Positions 7,369-16,093 of a DNA stretch of 39,142 nucleotides are shown piece by piece (positions within the stretch are counted from its first letter, which is position 1; the number at the start of each line of letters is the position of its first letter). The DNA is from Companilactobacillus insicii. Its GTDB lineage: Bacteria; Bacillota; Bacilli; Lactobacillales; Lactobacillaceae. The translations under genes were made by a program, and so were the position numbers. The stretch lies in contig NZ_RHNU01000025.1 of assembly GCF_003946015.1 (NCBI RefSeq), forward strand, positions 1 to 39,142. Direction: 5' to 3'. The notes under the pieces are model-generated. The model had not been told where the DNA came from, searched no databases, and saw only the letters and a list, made by a program, of their open reading frames with translations.

Positions 7369-9310
7369 ACCAAATATTAACCCTCTTATCTTCATCAAGC
7401 CACATTCCGTCATCATCAGTCACATCGAATGCGTCATAGAATTCATCCATGTTTTGAGCTTGAACATTTGCACGTAGTGGGCCTGGTGCATGTACATCTG
7501 TTGATAGTAACAATTCATTAAATTCTTGAGTTGCTTTTAATCTCCAGACACGTGCCCAGTTAATGAAGAATTTTTTAACGTCATAATCGTCTTCTGTTTT
7601 TGCGGCTTCTAATGCACAACGAAGTCCACCAACATCGGCGACGTTTTCACTGACAACTAGTTTTCCATTAACTTTGCCACCAGCATATGGGATGCCATCG
7701 AATTCGTCAATCATACTTTGGGTTAAATCCTTGAACTTAGAATAATCTTCATCCGTCCACCAATTATTCATATTACCGAATTCATCAAATTGTGCACCAT
7801 TATTATCAAAGGCGTGAGAAATTTCATGCGCGATAACGGCACCAATTCCACCAAAGTTTTCACTGCTTGTTTGTTTCAAACTATAAAACGGAGCTTGTAA
7901 AATAGCAGCTGGGAATGTGATATCATTTCTTGATGGATCATAACAAGCATTAACCATATGTCCTGGCATTAGCCATTTAGTCCGATCAACTGGTTTGTGA
8001 TATTGATCAAGAGAATCTTGAATAAAGATCTTCTTGATTTCACGTAAATTATCATACAACGAATCATTTTCATTGATGCTAATCTTACTGTAAATATCAT
8101 CAATCTTATCAGGGTAACCAACTTTAACTTCGATTTTATCTAATTTGACAATAGCTTTTTTCTTAGTATCTTCACTTAACCAAGTATTAGCACTAATACG
8201 TTGTTCATAAATTGAAATCATTTTTTTGATCATACTACGAACATCATTCTTAGCATCTTCACCAAAATACTTCTTACCATAATAAACACCCACAACTTGG
8301 CTAAATATTCCGGCAGCCTTGTGATAAGCAAACTTAGTACGATTTTGAAGCTCTTTAGCACCACTTAAAGCAAGATTATATTCACCAATTGCTTGACGGA
8401 ACTCTTCATCTAAACTTGAAGCATTTCCGGTCAAGAAGTTAACCATCATCCAAGCTTTGATATCCTCAAAAGTATCTTCATTGATAATCTTATTCAAATT
8501 ATCTAAATAACGAGGTTCAGTAATAATTACTTTGTTTGGAGTGTCATTAATCTGCTCTGTAACTTGTGACTTGAGGTCAAGCACATCTGACTTAGTAATA
8601 TATTCATCAAATGGCATCGGATTGTATATCTTAGTATAGTCAGCCCATTCTTCTGAGCCTTTAACAATAGGTACCAATAGCTTATCGAACTTCAAAGCCT
8701 TGGCAACAATCTTCTTAGCATCATCAAGATTATATCCAATCATTGATAGCAAGCGTGTAGCAACTTCCGCAAACTTCTTTAATAACTGTTCACCTGACTT
8801 ATTACCTTCTGCATAATAAGTTTTGTCAGGAAGAATCAGGCCTGCTCCACCAATATAAACAACATTTTTTGAAGTATCTTTCATATCAGCATCAATTGAA
8901 ATATCAATTGGAAGTGGAAATCCTGCTTTTGATAACTCTGCTAGTTTGTTACTAAATTCTTGCAAACTAGTAATATCATTGATCTTCTGAATATCTTTCA
9001 AGATTGGTTGGTGATGGAACTTATTAAGATGCTCAACATTATTAGTTAAACGATACAATTTAACCGCCTGTAACATCAAATCATCATTGATTTTTCCCTC
9101 ATCATTTGCGAATTCGTGGAACTCCTTCATTAAGGCTTTTTCAACGCCTTCATCAAGATCCATAAATCCACCAGTACGTGGCTTATCTGAAGGTATCTCA
9201 GCCTTTTCTTGCCAAGCACCATTAACAGCTAAGTACAAATTTTCTTTATAATCAGCAGGCTTGGCATTTACCATATCCCCAGCACCACCGATAATTTTAC
9301 TAGTAAACAT
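7367..9310 (-). CDS. pepO: M13 family zinc endopeptidase PepO
   Basis: A 647-residue neprilysin-type metallopeptidase. The zinc site is complete: HEISH (H495, E496, H499) and ENVAD (E555, D559); the substrate-binding NACYDPSRNDITFPAAILQ region is also present. There is no signal peptide, as for the cytoplasmic PepO of lactic acid bacteria, which cuts casein-derived and other oligopeptides. The start at 9310 has GGTGGTGA 5-6 nt upstream and keeps the conserved GGAGD near the N-terminus. It is transcribed alone, and its stop codon merges with a structured repeat. Confidence 0.95.
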   Translation of the reverse strand: MFTSKIIGGAGDMVNAKPADYKENLYLAVNGAWQEKAEIPSDKPRTGGFMDLDEGVEKALMKEFHEFANDEGKINDDLMLQAVKLYRLTNNVEHLNKFHHQPILKDIQKINDITSLQEFSNKLAELSKAGFPLPIDISIDADMKDTSKNVVYIGGAGLILPDKTYYAEGNKSGEQLLKKFAEVATRLLSMIGYNLDDAKKIVAKALKFDKLLVPIVKGSEEWADYTKIYNPMPFDEYITKSDVLDLKSQVTEQINDTPNKVIITEPRYLDNLNKIINEDTFEDIKAWMMVNFLTGNASSLDEEFRQAIGEYNLALSGAKELQNRTKFAYHKAAGIFSQVVGVYYGKKYFGEDAKNDVRSMIKKMISIYEQRISANTWLSEDTKKKAIVKLDKIEVKVGYPDKIDDIYSKISINENDSLYDNLREIKKIFIQDSLDQYHKPVDRTKWLMPGHMVNACYDPSRNDITFPAAILQAPFYSLKQTSSENFGGIGAVIAHEISHAFDNNGAQFDEFGNMNNWWTDEDYSKFKDLTQSMIDEFDGIPYAGGKVNGKLVVSENVADVGGLRCALEAAKTEDDYDVKKFFINWARVWRLKATQEFNELLLSTDVHAPGPLRANVQAQNMDEFYDAFDVTDDDGMWLDEDKRVNIW

Positions 9311-9433
9311 ATATTCACCACCATGCGATATTTTAACTAATACTATATCACTCTTTGTTTTTCATTAAAAAAATTATGGGTTATACAAAAAATAGGTTAC
9401 AAAAGATAAACTCTTTCATAACCTATTATTTAC

Positions 9434-9898
9434 TTATCTAATAACACTAACAGAAACTCTAGAATTATTTACTATCTTAGCGGCTTGTGAACCAATTGTA
9501 TTACGATGACGATTCTTTTCTTCTACACCGACAATAATCAAATCAGGCTTGAAGCTAGGAACAACTTGTTCAACAATTACTGAACCTGGACTTCCTTCAG
9601 TGACCATTAAGTGAACATTCTCAACACCGTATGTTTTGGCCTTTTGACCATAAGATTCTAGTAGTTCTTTAATTTCATTACGACGTTCTTTTAGAACATC
9701 TGGATCAAGTGATTGAAAGATATTCAAATCGCCTGTTTCCAAAACTGAAGCTATTCCTAATTCAGCACCATAATGTTTTGCCAAAGAGCAGGCATAATTA
9801 AAGGCATTTTTCGATGATACGAAATCGTCTGAATCCACACAAATTAAAATCTTGGAATACTCAATTTTCTTTACCTTGTATTCTTTTAATTCATCCAT
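9434..9898 (-). CDS. Universal stress protein (UspA) family, atypical nucleotide site
   Basis: A 154-residue single-domain Usp: ILICVDSDDF near the N-terminus, PDLIIVGVEEK and the C-terminal NTIGSQAAKIVNNSRVSVSVIR. The ATP-binding motif G-x2-G-x9-G-S/T is incomplete: the second glycine is missing (GVEEK), so ATP binding is doubtful. It starts 14 nt after the D-aspartate ligase stop with an AGGAGG about 11 nt upstream, so the two are co-transcribed. Such Usp genes are often fused to stress or cell-wall operons; a role specific to the ligase is only inference. Confidence 0.88.
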   Translation of the reverse strand: MDELKEYKVKKIEYSKILICVDSDDFVSSKNAFNYACSLAKHYGAELGIASVLETGDLNIFQSLDPDVLKERRNEIKELLESYGQKAKTYGVENVHLMVTEGSPGSVIVEQVVPSFKPDLIIVGVEEKNRHRNTIGSQAAKIVNNSRVSVSVIR

Positions 9899-9912
9899 CT
9901 AGTAAAAACCTC

Positions 9913-11202
9913 CTATTTTTTAAAGTCGCGTCCTTTATTAGCTTGAAAATATTGATTAAAACGTTTCACATAATTGTGGAACATATAACTCATCAATAAC
10001 CAACGTTTAAAGGATTTATCTTTGTCATAGAAAACGGTTGTACCTATTCTATCTTGCTTAATAAGTTCTTCTGCATATCTACTAGTTTCATTATCAGAAG
10101 CGTATTTTTTTAAGACCTTAACAGGAATCCCTAACCACAACTTATGCTGAGCCCTGTTCTTATTAGCATAAACCGTTGGCTCATTCTCTAGACTACCTTC
10201 AATATAATCTTCAACTACATATTTAGCAAGATTATACCCATTCAAGGTTACGAAGAAACTGCTTCTTCCTTGACGTAAGTTGATCTCAAAGAATTTGAAT
10301 GTCTTATCTCTGGAATCATATTTCATATCAAAATTAGCGAAACCTGTGAATTCGATATCTTCCAGAAATTTTTGAACCATATCATAAACATCTTGGTTGA
10401 AATCTGGCACAATCGCCACATAATTACCAATTGATTGAGGTGTTGGATCCTCCAAAATTGGATGGCCTAAACACATCATCTTAACGTGATGTTGTTGATC
10501 CACATATGCGTTGAGTACACGCATGTTTGAATCATCACCAGGAATAAAGTCCTGCAAAATCAAATCTGATTTATAACCATTATCATAAATCTTACTTACA
10601 ATATCCATATATTCTTCATTCGAATGAATAGTGAAAGCCTTTTTCCTACCTTCAAAATGAATATCCAACCATTCAACACTATTAGCTGGTTTCAAAGCAA
10701 CTGGGAAATCAAATGGTATTTCTAACCCAGATTTATCCTCATCTTCATAAGCAGCTCTGGTAATGATCTTTGTTAATGGATGTGGCAACCCGTGTTCATC
10801 AGCAATTTTGTAGAAGCTTTCCTTATTATTCAATGACTTTAATAAATCGTAATCAACATATGGACAAATAAATGTTTTCGAAAGTTCTTCTTTATGTTTA
10901 CTGATTAATTCAGCATAACCATCCCCGCAACCAATCAAAATAACTGGTTCGTCATGTTTTTCATACTTTTTGGCGATTTCGCGCATTTTTTCGATAAAAA
11001 CAGGATCTTCAGCAAATCCAGGATAAATAGTCAAATTTATAATTTTTGTATAGCGTGTAGGCGCAAGTTGAGCACTGGCATATGCATCAACGACACCACC
11101 ATAAACCTCGTGGAATGCACGCGCCATACCATATACATTCATATCACTACCTAACAATACCGGCGTGAAACTTTTTCCTGATTCAGTTTTGATAGGAATC
11201 AA
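9913..11202 (-). CDS. asl: D-aspartate ligase, ATP-grasp family (peptidoglycan crossbridge)
   Basis: A 429-residue ATP-grasp enzyme whose sequence closely follows what I recall of the Enterococcus faecium enzyme Aslfm: LLGSDMNVYGMARAFHE, QLAPTRYTKI, IGCGDGYAELISKHK, FPVALKPANSVEW, QDFIPGDDSNMRVLNAYVD, FEINLRQGRSSFFVTLNGYNLA. It attaches D-Asp to the lysine of the peptidoglycan stem to form the D-Asp/D-Asn bridge. The D-Asp supplier (aspartate racemase) is not in the window. The start is uncertain: the only usual start codon before the conserved region is TTG at 11202, and AGAGG touches it directly with no spacing. Confidence 0.9.
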   Translation of the reverse strand: MIPIKTESGKSFTPVLLGSDMNVYGMARAFHEVYGGVVDAYASAQLAPTRYTKIINLTIYPGFAEDPVFIEKMREIAKKYEKHDEPVILIGCGDGYAELISKHKEELSKTFICPYVDYDLLKSLNNKESFYKIADEHGLPHPLTKIITRAAYEDEDKSGLEIPFDFPVALKPANSVEWLDIHFEGRKKAFTIHSNEEYMDIVSKIYDNGYKSDLILQDFIPGDDSNMRVLNAYVDQQHHVKMMCLGHPILEDPTPQSIGNYVAIVPDFNQDVYDMVQKFLEDIEFTGFANFDMKYDSRDKTFKFFEINLRQGRSSFFVTLNGYNLAKYVVEDYIEGSLENEPTVYANKNRAQHKLWLGIPVKVLKKYASDNETSRYAEELIKQDRIGTTVFYDKDKSFKRWLLMSYMFHNYVKRFNQYFQANKGRDFKK

Positions 11203-11254
11203 CCTCTTACTTTATTTAATTCATAATTTTATAATTACACACATTTCATTCAAA

Positions 11255-11282
11255 ATTATACCATATTCACAATTATACAACG
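11255..11282 (-). promoter_or_regulatory. Probable promoter of the D-Asp ligase/usp operon
   Basis: The minus strand has TGGTATAAT (extended -10, hexamer at 11260-11255) preceded by a weak -35 region (CGTTGTAT). The rest of the gap from 11283 to 11439 holds no gene that I can see. Confidence 0.45.
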
Positions 11283-11439
11283 ATACCTTAGCGGCAATTT
11301 GCACATCAGGCCTGATATAATCACTATTTGAAGGTTTTTTGAACAATCAATTTGTATAAGCAAATTCGCTTGCTAACGATTATCAATAACACACTTTACT
11401 ATTAATAATAGGCGTTATAGCGGTACTAAAATCTGCAAA

Positions 11440-11462
11440 ATAAAAAGACGCTTTTGCGTCCT
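11440..11462 (-). terminator. Terminator of the metallophosphoesterase gene
   Basis: GACGC-tttt-GCGTC stem (11447-11460) followed on the minus strand by CTTTTTATTTT. It lies 12 nt after the stop codon. Confidence 0.75.
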
Positions 11463-11473
11463 TACTAGTTTTA

Positions 11474-12643
11474 TTATATTTCAAAACTTACATATCTCGT
11501 TGCTGCTCCATAGCCAAATATTTGCAATCGTAACTTATCGGGATCGATATTAATAAAATATCCTGCTAATTCTGAAATCTCATTATATCTTCTATCCCAC
11601 TTCTTATTGTAATCAGTAGTTAGTCCATGTTTCTTACCCATTAAGGCTGAGCAATTTAATATTATATGATTAATTCCTGACACTTTATAGTACTTCTCGT
11701 AATGCATGTGGCCGCATAGATAGTTAGATACTTTTGAGATACCTGTTGAAGAAAAATCGTAACGCAAATTTACTCCAAAGTCACCCGTGAGTTCATTCTT
11801 TAGTTGTCCACGATCTTTATTATTGAAGCTCACAAATAATTGTTGTATCAGATCTCCATTAAAATTCAATGCACTACGCCCACTAGGGCTCACTATATTA
11901 GCATGTCCAAGAACAACGACATGTTTGTCGATTGTATTCTCAAGCACGGTAATTAGATCTTCTAATTGTTGCTCTCTAACACCTCTGACTTTTTTGAAGT
12001 CATATTTTTTAGAACCATTATTCAAAATATAAGGAATATCACTAGTGTCCAAAAAAATAAGGCGCACATCACCCTTGTCATACCAACCAACTTTTGAAAC
12101 AGCATTTAGCCTTGAAATACTAGGTTGCTCAAAGTTGTATTTTGTGACTAAACTATCGTAATCATCCCGACTGAATGATGCTGAACTAACAAATCTATGT
12201 TCATCATACTTATCATTCTCATCGTGATTACCTTCAGCAATATAAAATGGCTTAGTACTTTTTTGATAATTTTCAACGGCGAATCTCAACAATCCGCGAC
12301 TAATTTCTGGCTTGTCACTTCCGTCTATCAGGTCTCCCAAGTGAACATTTAAGTCAACGCCTAGATAATCACTCGCACTGTTAGCCTCTATTATATGGCG
12401 TATACCATTAATACCATAATAAGATGCGCTAGCAACCGCCTTGGCGTGAGTATCAGTCAGAACAGAAAGAGTCACCGTATTGTTGGACACGTTCGGTCTA
12501 ACATTATTATTATAAACACCTGTAATATAGTCCGTCACAAAGCGTCTCGGCTTAAGCCTATTCAAAAAATTATCAGTTTGAGCTGAAACAAATTCTGAGG
12601 GCTTTGGATTTAAAACTTTTTTAACAAAATTTTTAATATTCAA
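11474..12643 (-). CDS. Calcineurin-like metallophosphoesterase
   Basis: A 389-residue protein with all metallophosphoesterase motifs in order: TDTH (D64, H66), HLGDLIDG (D104), AEGNHDE (N139, H140), VVLGHANI and CGHMH. It should bind two metal ions and hydrolyse a phosphoester. There is no signal peptide or transmembrane helix, so it is probably cytoplasmic; the substrate is unknown. The N-terminal 50 residues are basic and not part of the fold. The start codon is TTG, with GGGAG 10 nt upstream. It is a single gene between two terminators. Confidence 0.9.
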   Translation of the reverse strand: MNIKNFVKKVLNPKPSEFVSAQTDNFLNRLKPRRFVTDYITGVYNNNVRPNVSNNTVTLSVLTDTHAKAVASASYYGINGIRHIIEANSASDYLGVDLNVHLGDLIDGSDKPEISRGLLRFAVENYQKSTKPFYIAEGNHDENDKYDEHRFVSSASFSRDDYDSLVTKYNFEQPSISRLNAVSKVGWYDKGDVRLIFLDTSDIPYILNNGSKKYDFKKVRGVREQQLEDLITVLENTIDKHVVVLGHANIVSPSGRSALNFNGDLIQQLFVSFNNKDRGQLKNELTGDFGVNLRYDFSSTGISKVSNYLCGHMHYEKYYKVSGINHIILNCSALMGKKHGLTTDYNKKWDRRYNEISELAGYFINIDPDKLRLQIFGYGAATRYVSFEI

Positions 12644-12693
12644 TTTTTCTGTTCTCCCAATATCTCAATACTATCATTTTTTTATGTAAAAAT

Positions 12694-12729
12694 AGTAAAA
12701 AAGCCATCCAAAACAGATGGCTTTTTACT
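12694..12729. terminator. Bidirectional terminator after the GNAT gene
   Basis: GTAAAAAAGCCATC (12695-12708) pairs with GATGGCTTTTTAC (12716-12728); T-runs on both strands. On the minus strand it ends the unknown-ABC-GNAT operon. Confidence 0.8.
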
Positions 12730-12807
12730 TTGCTCACCACCATGTCGGGAAACACTGGTTATGAGACTATATTCTCACACATTACCTTGCAATAACGCAA
12801 TATTTTT

Positions 12808-13332
12808 CTATTTTAATAATATTTGATAAGCTTTCCGAACGCCATCGTCAACATCTAGAGTAATAACACCCTTTTCTAAGAAGCCACTGTCCGTAATAAC
12901 ATGTTGCATGACCAAATTATCAGGATGGGTATCGATCCTAACATCGCGATAGCCTAGATGATAAGACATTGTCAACAATTGCTGTATCAAAGAGGTATAT
13001 AAGACTTTACTCTTATGACCAGCCTCAACTGCTATTCGATGAATTATTGAATAAGTAACTTCTGAATCTTCACTCCATCTACCATCGCTGATGTTTTGAT
13101 AATCTCGGTCATACCCTTGCTGTAATGCTGCAGTACCAACAATGACACCATCCAGTATCAATACGTAATTAATACCTTCTTCAATATCACGTTTGAGTAT
13201 ACTTTCATCAGGATAACCCTTTTGCCATTGATTTACTCCACGATCAAATAGTGTCTTCTTAGCACCTTTGATTATTTCAACGACGCGTTCAAAATCATCA
13301 GGATGAGCCTGGCGCAAATAGATATTACTCAT
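12808..13332 (-). CDS. GNAT family N-acetyltransferase
   Basis: A 174-residue protein with the GNAT fold: RQAHPDDFERVVEII at the N-terminus, IHRIAVEAGHKSKVLYTSLIQ (the acetyl-CoA loop, with a changed Q/R-x-x-G-x-G/A motif) and DTHPDNLVMQHVITDSGFLEKG at the C-terminus. It acetylates a small molecule or a protein; the target is unknown. GGGGG lies 7 nt before the ATG. It follows the ABC permease gene after 17 nt and is likely the last gene of that operon. Confidence 0.88.
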   Translation of the reverse strand: MSNIYLRQAHPDDFERVVEIIKGAKKTLFDRGVNQWQKGYPDESILKRDIEEGINYVLILDGVIVGTAALQQGYDRDYQNISDGRWSEDSEVTYSIIHRIAVEAGHKSKVLYTSLIQQLLTMSYHLGYRDVRIDTHPDNLVMQHVITDSGFLEKGVITLDVDDGVRKAYQILLK

Positions 13333-13349
13333 TCAATTACCCCCTTAAT

Positions 13350-14024
13350 CTAATTTGATAACTTCTTTTCATTGAACGTCCCACTCAATACTACTAAAAC
13401 AATTGAATATACAAACTGCTGAACGGCAATTGGTATAAGGTCTATAACCGAAGACTGTTCTTGAAAGACCATAATCATACTGGACACTGGTGGGAGGAAC
13501 CAACTGACATAATGTAGCAAGTCAATGCTGCTTCCTGCCAATGCGACGTATACAAGTATTATTATACCCATTTGTCCAGCGTATGGGTGGTTATTCCATT
13601 GCTGTTTACACAAAAAAGCTATACCTACGCCAACAAAGCCCGTTGTAGCCAATGACAATATGGCAACTATATCGACCATGACATCAGAACTTAGCATAAA
13701 ACTAAATAAAAATACTACTATCGCACTAAATAATGTAATTAAAAATAACGTTAATACTTGTGCAACAAAATATATCCAGTAACTGCCAATCTTCTGCATA
13801 AAATTCTCATTGTAATATGCATCATTCTTCAAAAAATTCATACTAATCAAAAGTGACATCAAGAATATTCCCACGATCAAAAAGCCAAATTTTTCATTTG
13901 TATTCAGTTTTAACAATGAATTCATCGTTAATTCAAAAGCTAAAAAAGATAACAATAATGTTGGGTACAAGAAATTTTGTAATACGGTGTTGATAAAATT
14001 ACCTAATAACATTCTAAGCTTCAA
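13350..14024 (-). CDS. Small ABC-type membrane protein (permease)
   Basis: About 224 hydrophobic residues with roughly six predicted helices (LLLSFLAFELTM, FLIVGIFLMSLLISM, VLTLFLITLFSAIVVFLF, and later ones), like ABC-2 permeases of bacteriocin or antibiotic exporters; it is not assignable to a named family. It overlaps the upstream ATPase gene. Start: a TTG at 14024 has GAGGGGG 9 nt upstream; an ATG at 14012 lacks a ribosome site. It probably pairs with the ATPase; the substrate is unknown. Confidence 0.75.
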   Translation of the reverse strand: MKLRMLLGNFINTVLQNFLYPTLLLSFLAFELTMNSLLKLNTNEKFGFLIVGIFLMSLLISMNFLKNDAYYNENFMQKIGSYWIYFVAQVLTLFLITLFSAIVVFLFSFMLSSDVMVDIVAILSLATTGFVGVGIAFLCKQQWNNHPYAGQMGIIILVYVALAGSSIDLLHYVSWFLPPVSSMIMVFQEQSSVIDLIPIAVQQFVYSIVLVVLSGTFNEKKLSN

Positions 14025-14838
14025 GGATCCTTGCCCCCTCGAACTGATAATTAAGATCAATCATTTCTTTAATAATTGAATCTTTCATCCCTAATGGTAT
14101 TTTTAGTTCTACTAAACTACTAACATTGGCGGCGAGATACTTACTTATCTCAGTAGTTAGAGCCATAGAATTAGACTTAACTGTAAATATAAGCATACAA
14201 TTTATTTCCTTATCCTTGTCCTTTACAAGTTCAAGTGTCTTATCCTTCATAATATAGTTAGTATCGAAGTAATTAGTCATACTACCATCTTGGGCAGAGC
14301 TTGCAATTATAACCCCTGAACCGTTATCTGCTAAGTCCTTAATAATATCCAACATATTGGATGTATAACTGCTATTTTGAAAGGAAAATGGTTCATCCAA
14401 CAATAATACATTGGGATGACCTGAAACAGCGGCTAAAAAATTAACTCGTTGTTTTAATCCCCAAGATAATTGTCTAACTTGCCTATCCAAATAAGGACTC
14501 ATACCCATAAATGCTATCAAGCCCTTAAGTTGTTCTTTCGAAACCGCTAATTTGCCACTTAAACTTCTGATTTCTTCAAGATAAACTCGAACACTTTTAT
14601 TAATTATTTGAGGATCAAACTGTGGTAAATAACCTATTCTAACACCAGCAGTATATTCGATTTTTCCACTATCAGCTGTTTTTAATTTTGATAACGCCAA
14701 AAGCAATTGAGTCTTTCCACTACCACTGTCACCAACAATACTAATAATTTCATTTTGAGCTAAAGAAAAGGCTACATGCTTAAATGCAAAGTAACCCTCG
14801 TTTTGTAAAGATAAATCTTTAACAGTTATTAATTCCAC
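14014..14838 (-). CDS. ABC transporter ATP-binding protein with altered signature
   Basis: About 274 residues. Walker A GDSGSGKT and Walker B VLLLDEP are intact, but the signature is LSWGLKQR instead of LSGGQ-R, and the H-loop histidine is not evident (IIASSAQDG). The C-terminal 70 residues resemble the extra domain of ABC-2 exporters. Start: the GTG at 14838 overlaps the previous stop (TAGTG) with GAGGA 9 nt upstream and is preferred to an ATG at 14847 that touches its ribosome site. It is coupled to the genes on both sides. Confidence 0.85.
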   Translation of the reverse strand: MELITVKDLSLQNEGYFAFKHVAFSLAQNEIISIVGDSGSGKTQLLLALSKLKTADSGKIEYTAGVRIGYLPQFDPQIINKSVRVYLEEIRSLSGKLAVSKEQLKGLIAFMGMSPYLDRQVRQLSWGLKQRVNFLAAVSGHPNVLLLDEPFSFQNSSYTSNMLDIIKDLADNGSGVIIASSAQDGSMTNYFDTNYIMKDKTLELVKDKDKEINCMLIFTVKSNSMALTTEISKYLAANVSSLVELKIPLGMKDSIIKEMIDLNYQFEGARILEA

Positions 14839-15326
14839 TATTGCCATTCCTCGATTGCATGTGCGGCTAATCCAATTGATAGGATTGCATCTTTTGAAAT
14901 TGAGTTTCTAACATCAGCGACAATTGTATTGTTGTAAACAGCACCAATAACTACAAATGAATAAGTTACAACATCCAAGTCAGTTTTAGCTTTGTATTCA
15001 CCTTCAGCGTATGGATCTTCATGATTATATGTAAAGTTAATATCATGTCCTGATAATGATCCATCAACATGGTTAACCAAAACACGATCGTGTAATTCAC
15101 TTAACTTGTGTGTTGGGTTTTGTAATGTGAGTCGATGATCTGACTCGTTTTGATAGTAATCGTCTTCTGTCATATCAAAATAATCTTTGATTGGCTTTCT
15201 TAATACTTCCAAAGAATCTAGAATTTCATATACCTTTTGTGCATCAAAATTTTCGGTCTTTTTTTCAATGTCTTTATCATTCTTATCTAGCCATTCAGCT
15301 AGTTTACTAATAGTTTCAGAATCCAT
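14838..15326 (-). CDS. Hypothetical protein, first gene of the small ABC operon
   Basis: A 162-residue acidic soluble protein. The first half is helical and charged (KLAEWLDKNDKDIEKKTENF); the second half is beta-like (YEGEYKAKTDLDVVTYSFVVIGAVYNN-type strands). No motif or family is recognised. There is no signal peptide. GGAGG lies 6 nt before the ATG, and the stop overlaps the ATPase start, so translation is coupled. It could be an ABC accessory, immunity or regulatory protein; that is a guess from position only. Confidence 0.75.
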   Translation of the reverse strand: MDSETISKLAEWLDKNDKDIEKKTENFDAQKVYEILDSLEVLRKPIKDYFDMTEDDYYQNESDHRLTLQNPTHKLSELHDRVLVNHVDGSLSGHDINFTYNHEDPYAEGEYKAKTDLDVVTYSFVVIGAVYNNTIVADVRNSISKDAILSIGLAAHAIEEWQ

Positions 15327-15346
15327 AATTTTCCTCCGTTAAATCT

Positions 15347-15352
15347 ATTATA
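15347..15352 (-). promoter_or_regulatory. -10 element of the small ABC operon
   Basis: TATAAT on the minus strand 21 nt before the start of the 14838-15326 gene, inside the short gap after tag. No good -35 is visible. Confidence 0.35.
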
Positions 15353-15365
15353 CTGAAAAAACTTC

Positions 15366-15911
15366 TTATTTAAAATCGCAACTATCTAAATGATCATTTA
15401 TCACACCGACTGCTTGCAAAAATGAGTAAATAATCGTTGGACCCACAAAACGAAAACCACGCTTTTTTAAATCTTTACTTATTCTTTCAGACAAAGCAGT
15501 CTGTGCCGGCATTTCACTCAGATCGTTGTAATGATTAATTATGGGTTTGTTATCAACAAAACTCCAAATATAATCCGAAAATTTTTGATTTTTTTCATGC
15601 ATTTTTTTAATCAACTGTGCATTATTGATCGTTGCACTAACTTTTAACTTATTTCTTATTATTCTTGAATCTTGTAATAATTGTTTCTTTTTTGATTCAT
15701 CGAACTTTGCGACTTTATCTATATCAAAATTGTCAAAAACCTCGCGGTAACCTTCTCTACGCTTGATTATTGTCGACCATGATAGACCTGCTTGTGATAA
15801 TTCTAGCGTCAGCATCTCAAAAAAGTATCTCTCATCATGACTTACTTTGCACCATTCTTTATCGTGATACGATTGCATCTCTTCTGAACTATCTGCCCAG
15901 GGACATCTCAT
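15366..15911 (-). CDS. tag: DNA-3-methyladenine glycosylase I
   Basis: A 181-residue Tag protein: it removes 3-methyladenine from alkylated DNA to start base excision repair. The structural zinc ligands are all present: C3 (RCPW), H16 (YHDKEW), H174 and C178 (NDHLDSCD). The aromatic pocket stretches EMLTLELSQAGLSWSTII and GFRFVGPTIIYSFLQAVGV are typical. Length is normal. AGAGG precedes the ATG. It lies just downstream of the usp terminator and is probably its own unit. Confidence 0.95.
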   Translation of the reverse strand: MRCPWADSSEEMQSYHDKEWCKVSHDERYFFEMLTLELSQAGLSWSTIIKRREGYREVFDNFDIDKVAKFDESKKKQLLQDSRIIRNKLKVSATINNAQLIKKMHEKNQKFSDYIWSFVDNKPIINHYNDLSEMPAQTALSERISKDLKKRGFRFVGPTIIYSFLQAVGVINDHLDSCDFK

Positions 15912-15934
15912 AATTTGCCTCTCTATTATTGTAT

Positions 15935-15966
15935 TAAAAAGGCCGTGACAAAGTCACGGTCTTTTG
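15935..15966. terminator. Terminator between usp and tag
   Basis: GGCCGTGAC (15941-15949) and GTCACGGTC (15953-15961), with TTTTTAA on the minus-strand exit and CTTTT on the plus-strand exit. It ends the usp transcript after the structured repeat. Confidence 0.85.
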
Positions 15967-15978
15967 GATTTTGAATTT

Positions 15979-16093
15979 AAACGAGTTGCGAAAAACAACT
16001 CCTTCCGCTTACTACGGATATTCGACCTATCACTTCGTGATAATTCGAATATCCTAGGTAATGCTCAGGAGTTACCGTTTTTCTCCACTCTCT
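15979..16093 (-). repeat. Structured 3' UTR repeat at the usp stop codon
   Basis: Reading with usp it begins AGAGAGTGGAG, with the first AG lying in the TAG stop (16094-16092). Stems: GAGT/ACTC, GAAAAAC/GTTTTTC, AACTCC/GGAGTT and a central GGATATTCG...CGAATATCC hairpin with an inner ATCAC/GTGAT stem. The terminal hairpin differs from the pepO copies while pairing is kept. A terminator follows at 15935. Confidence 0.85.
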
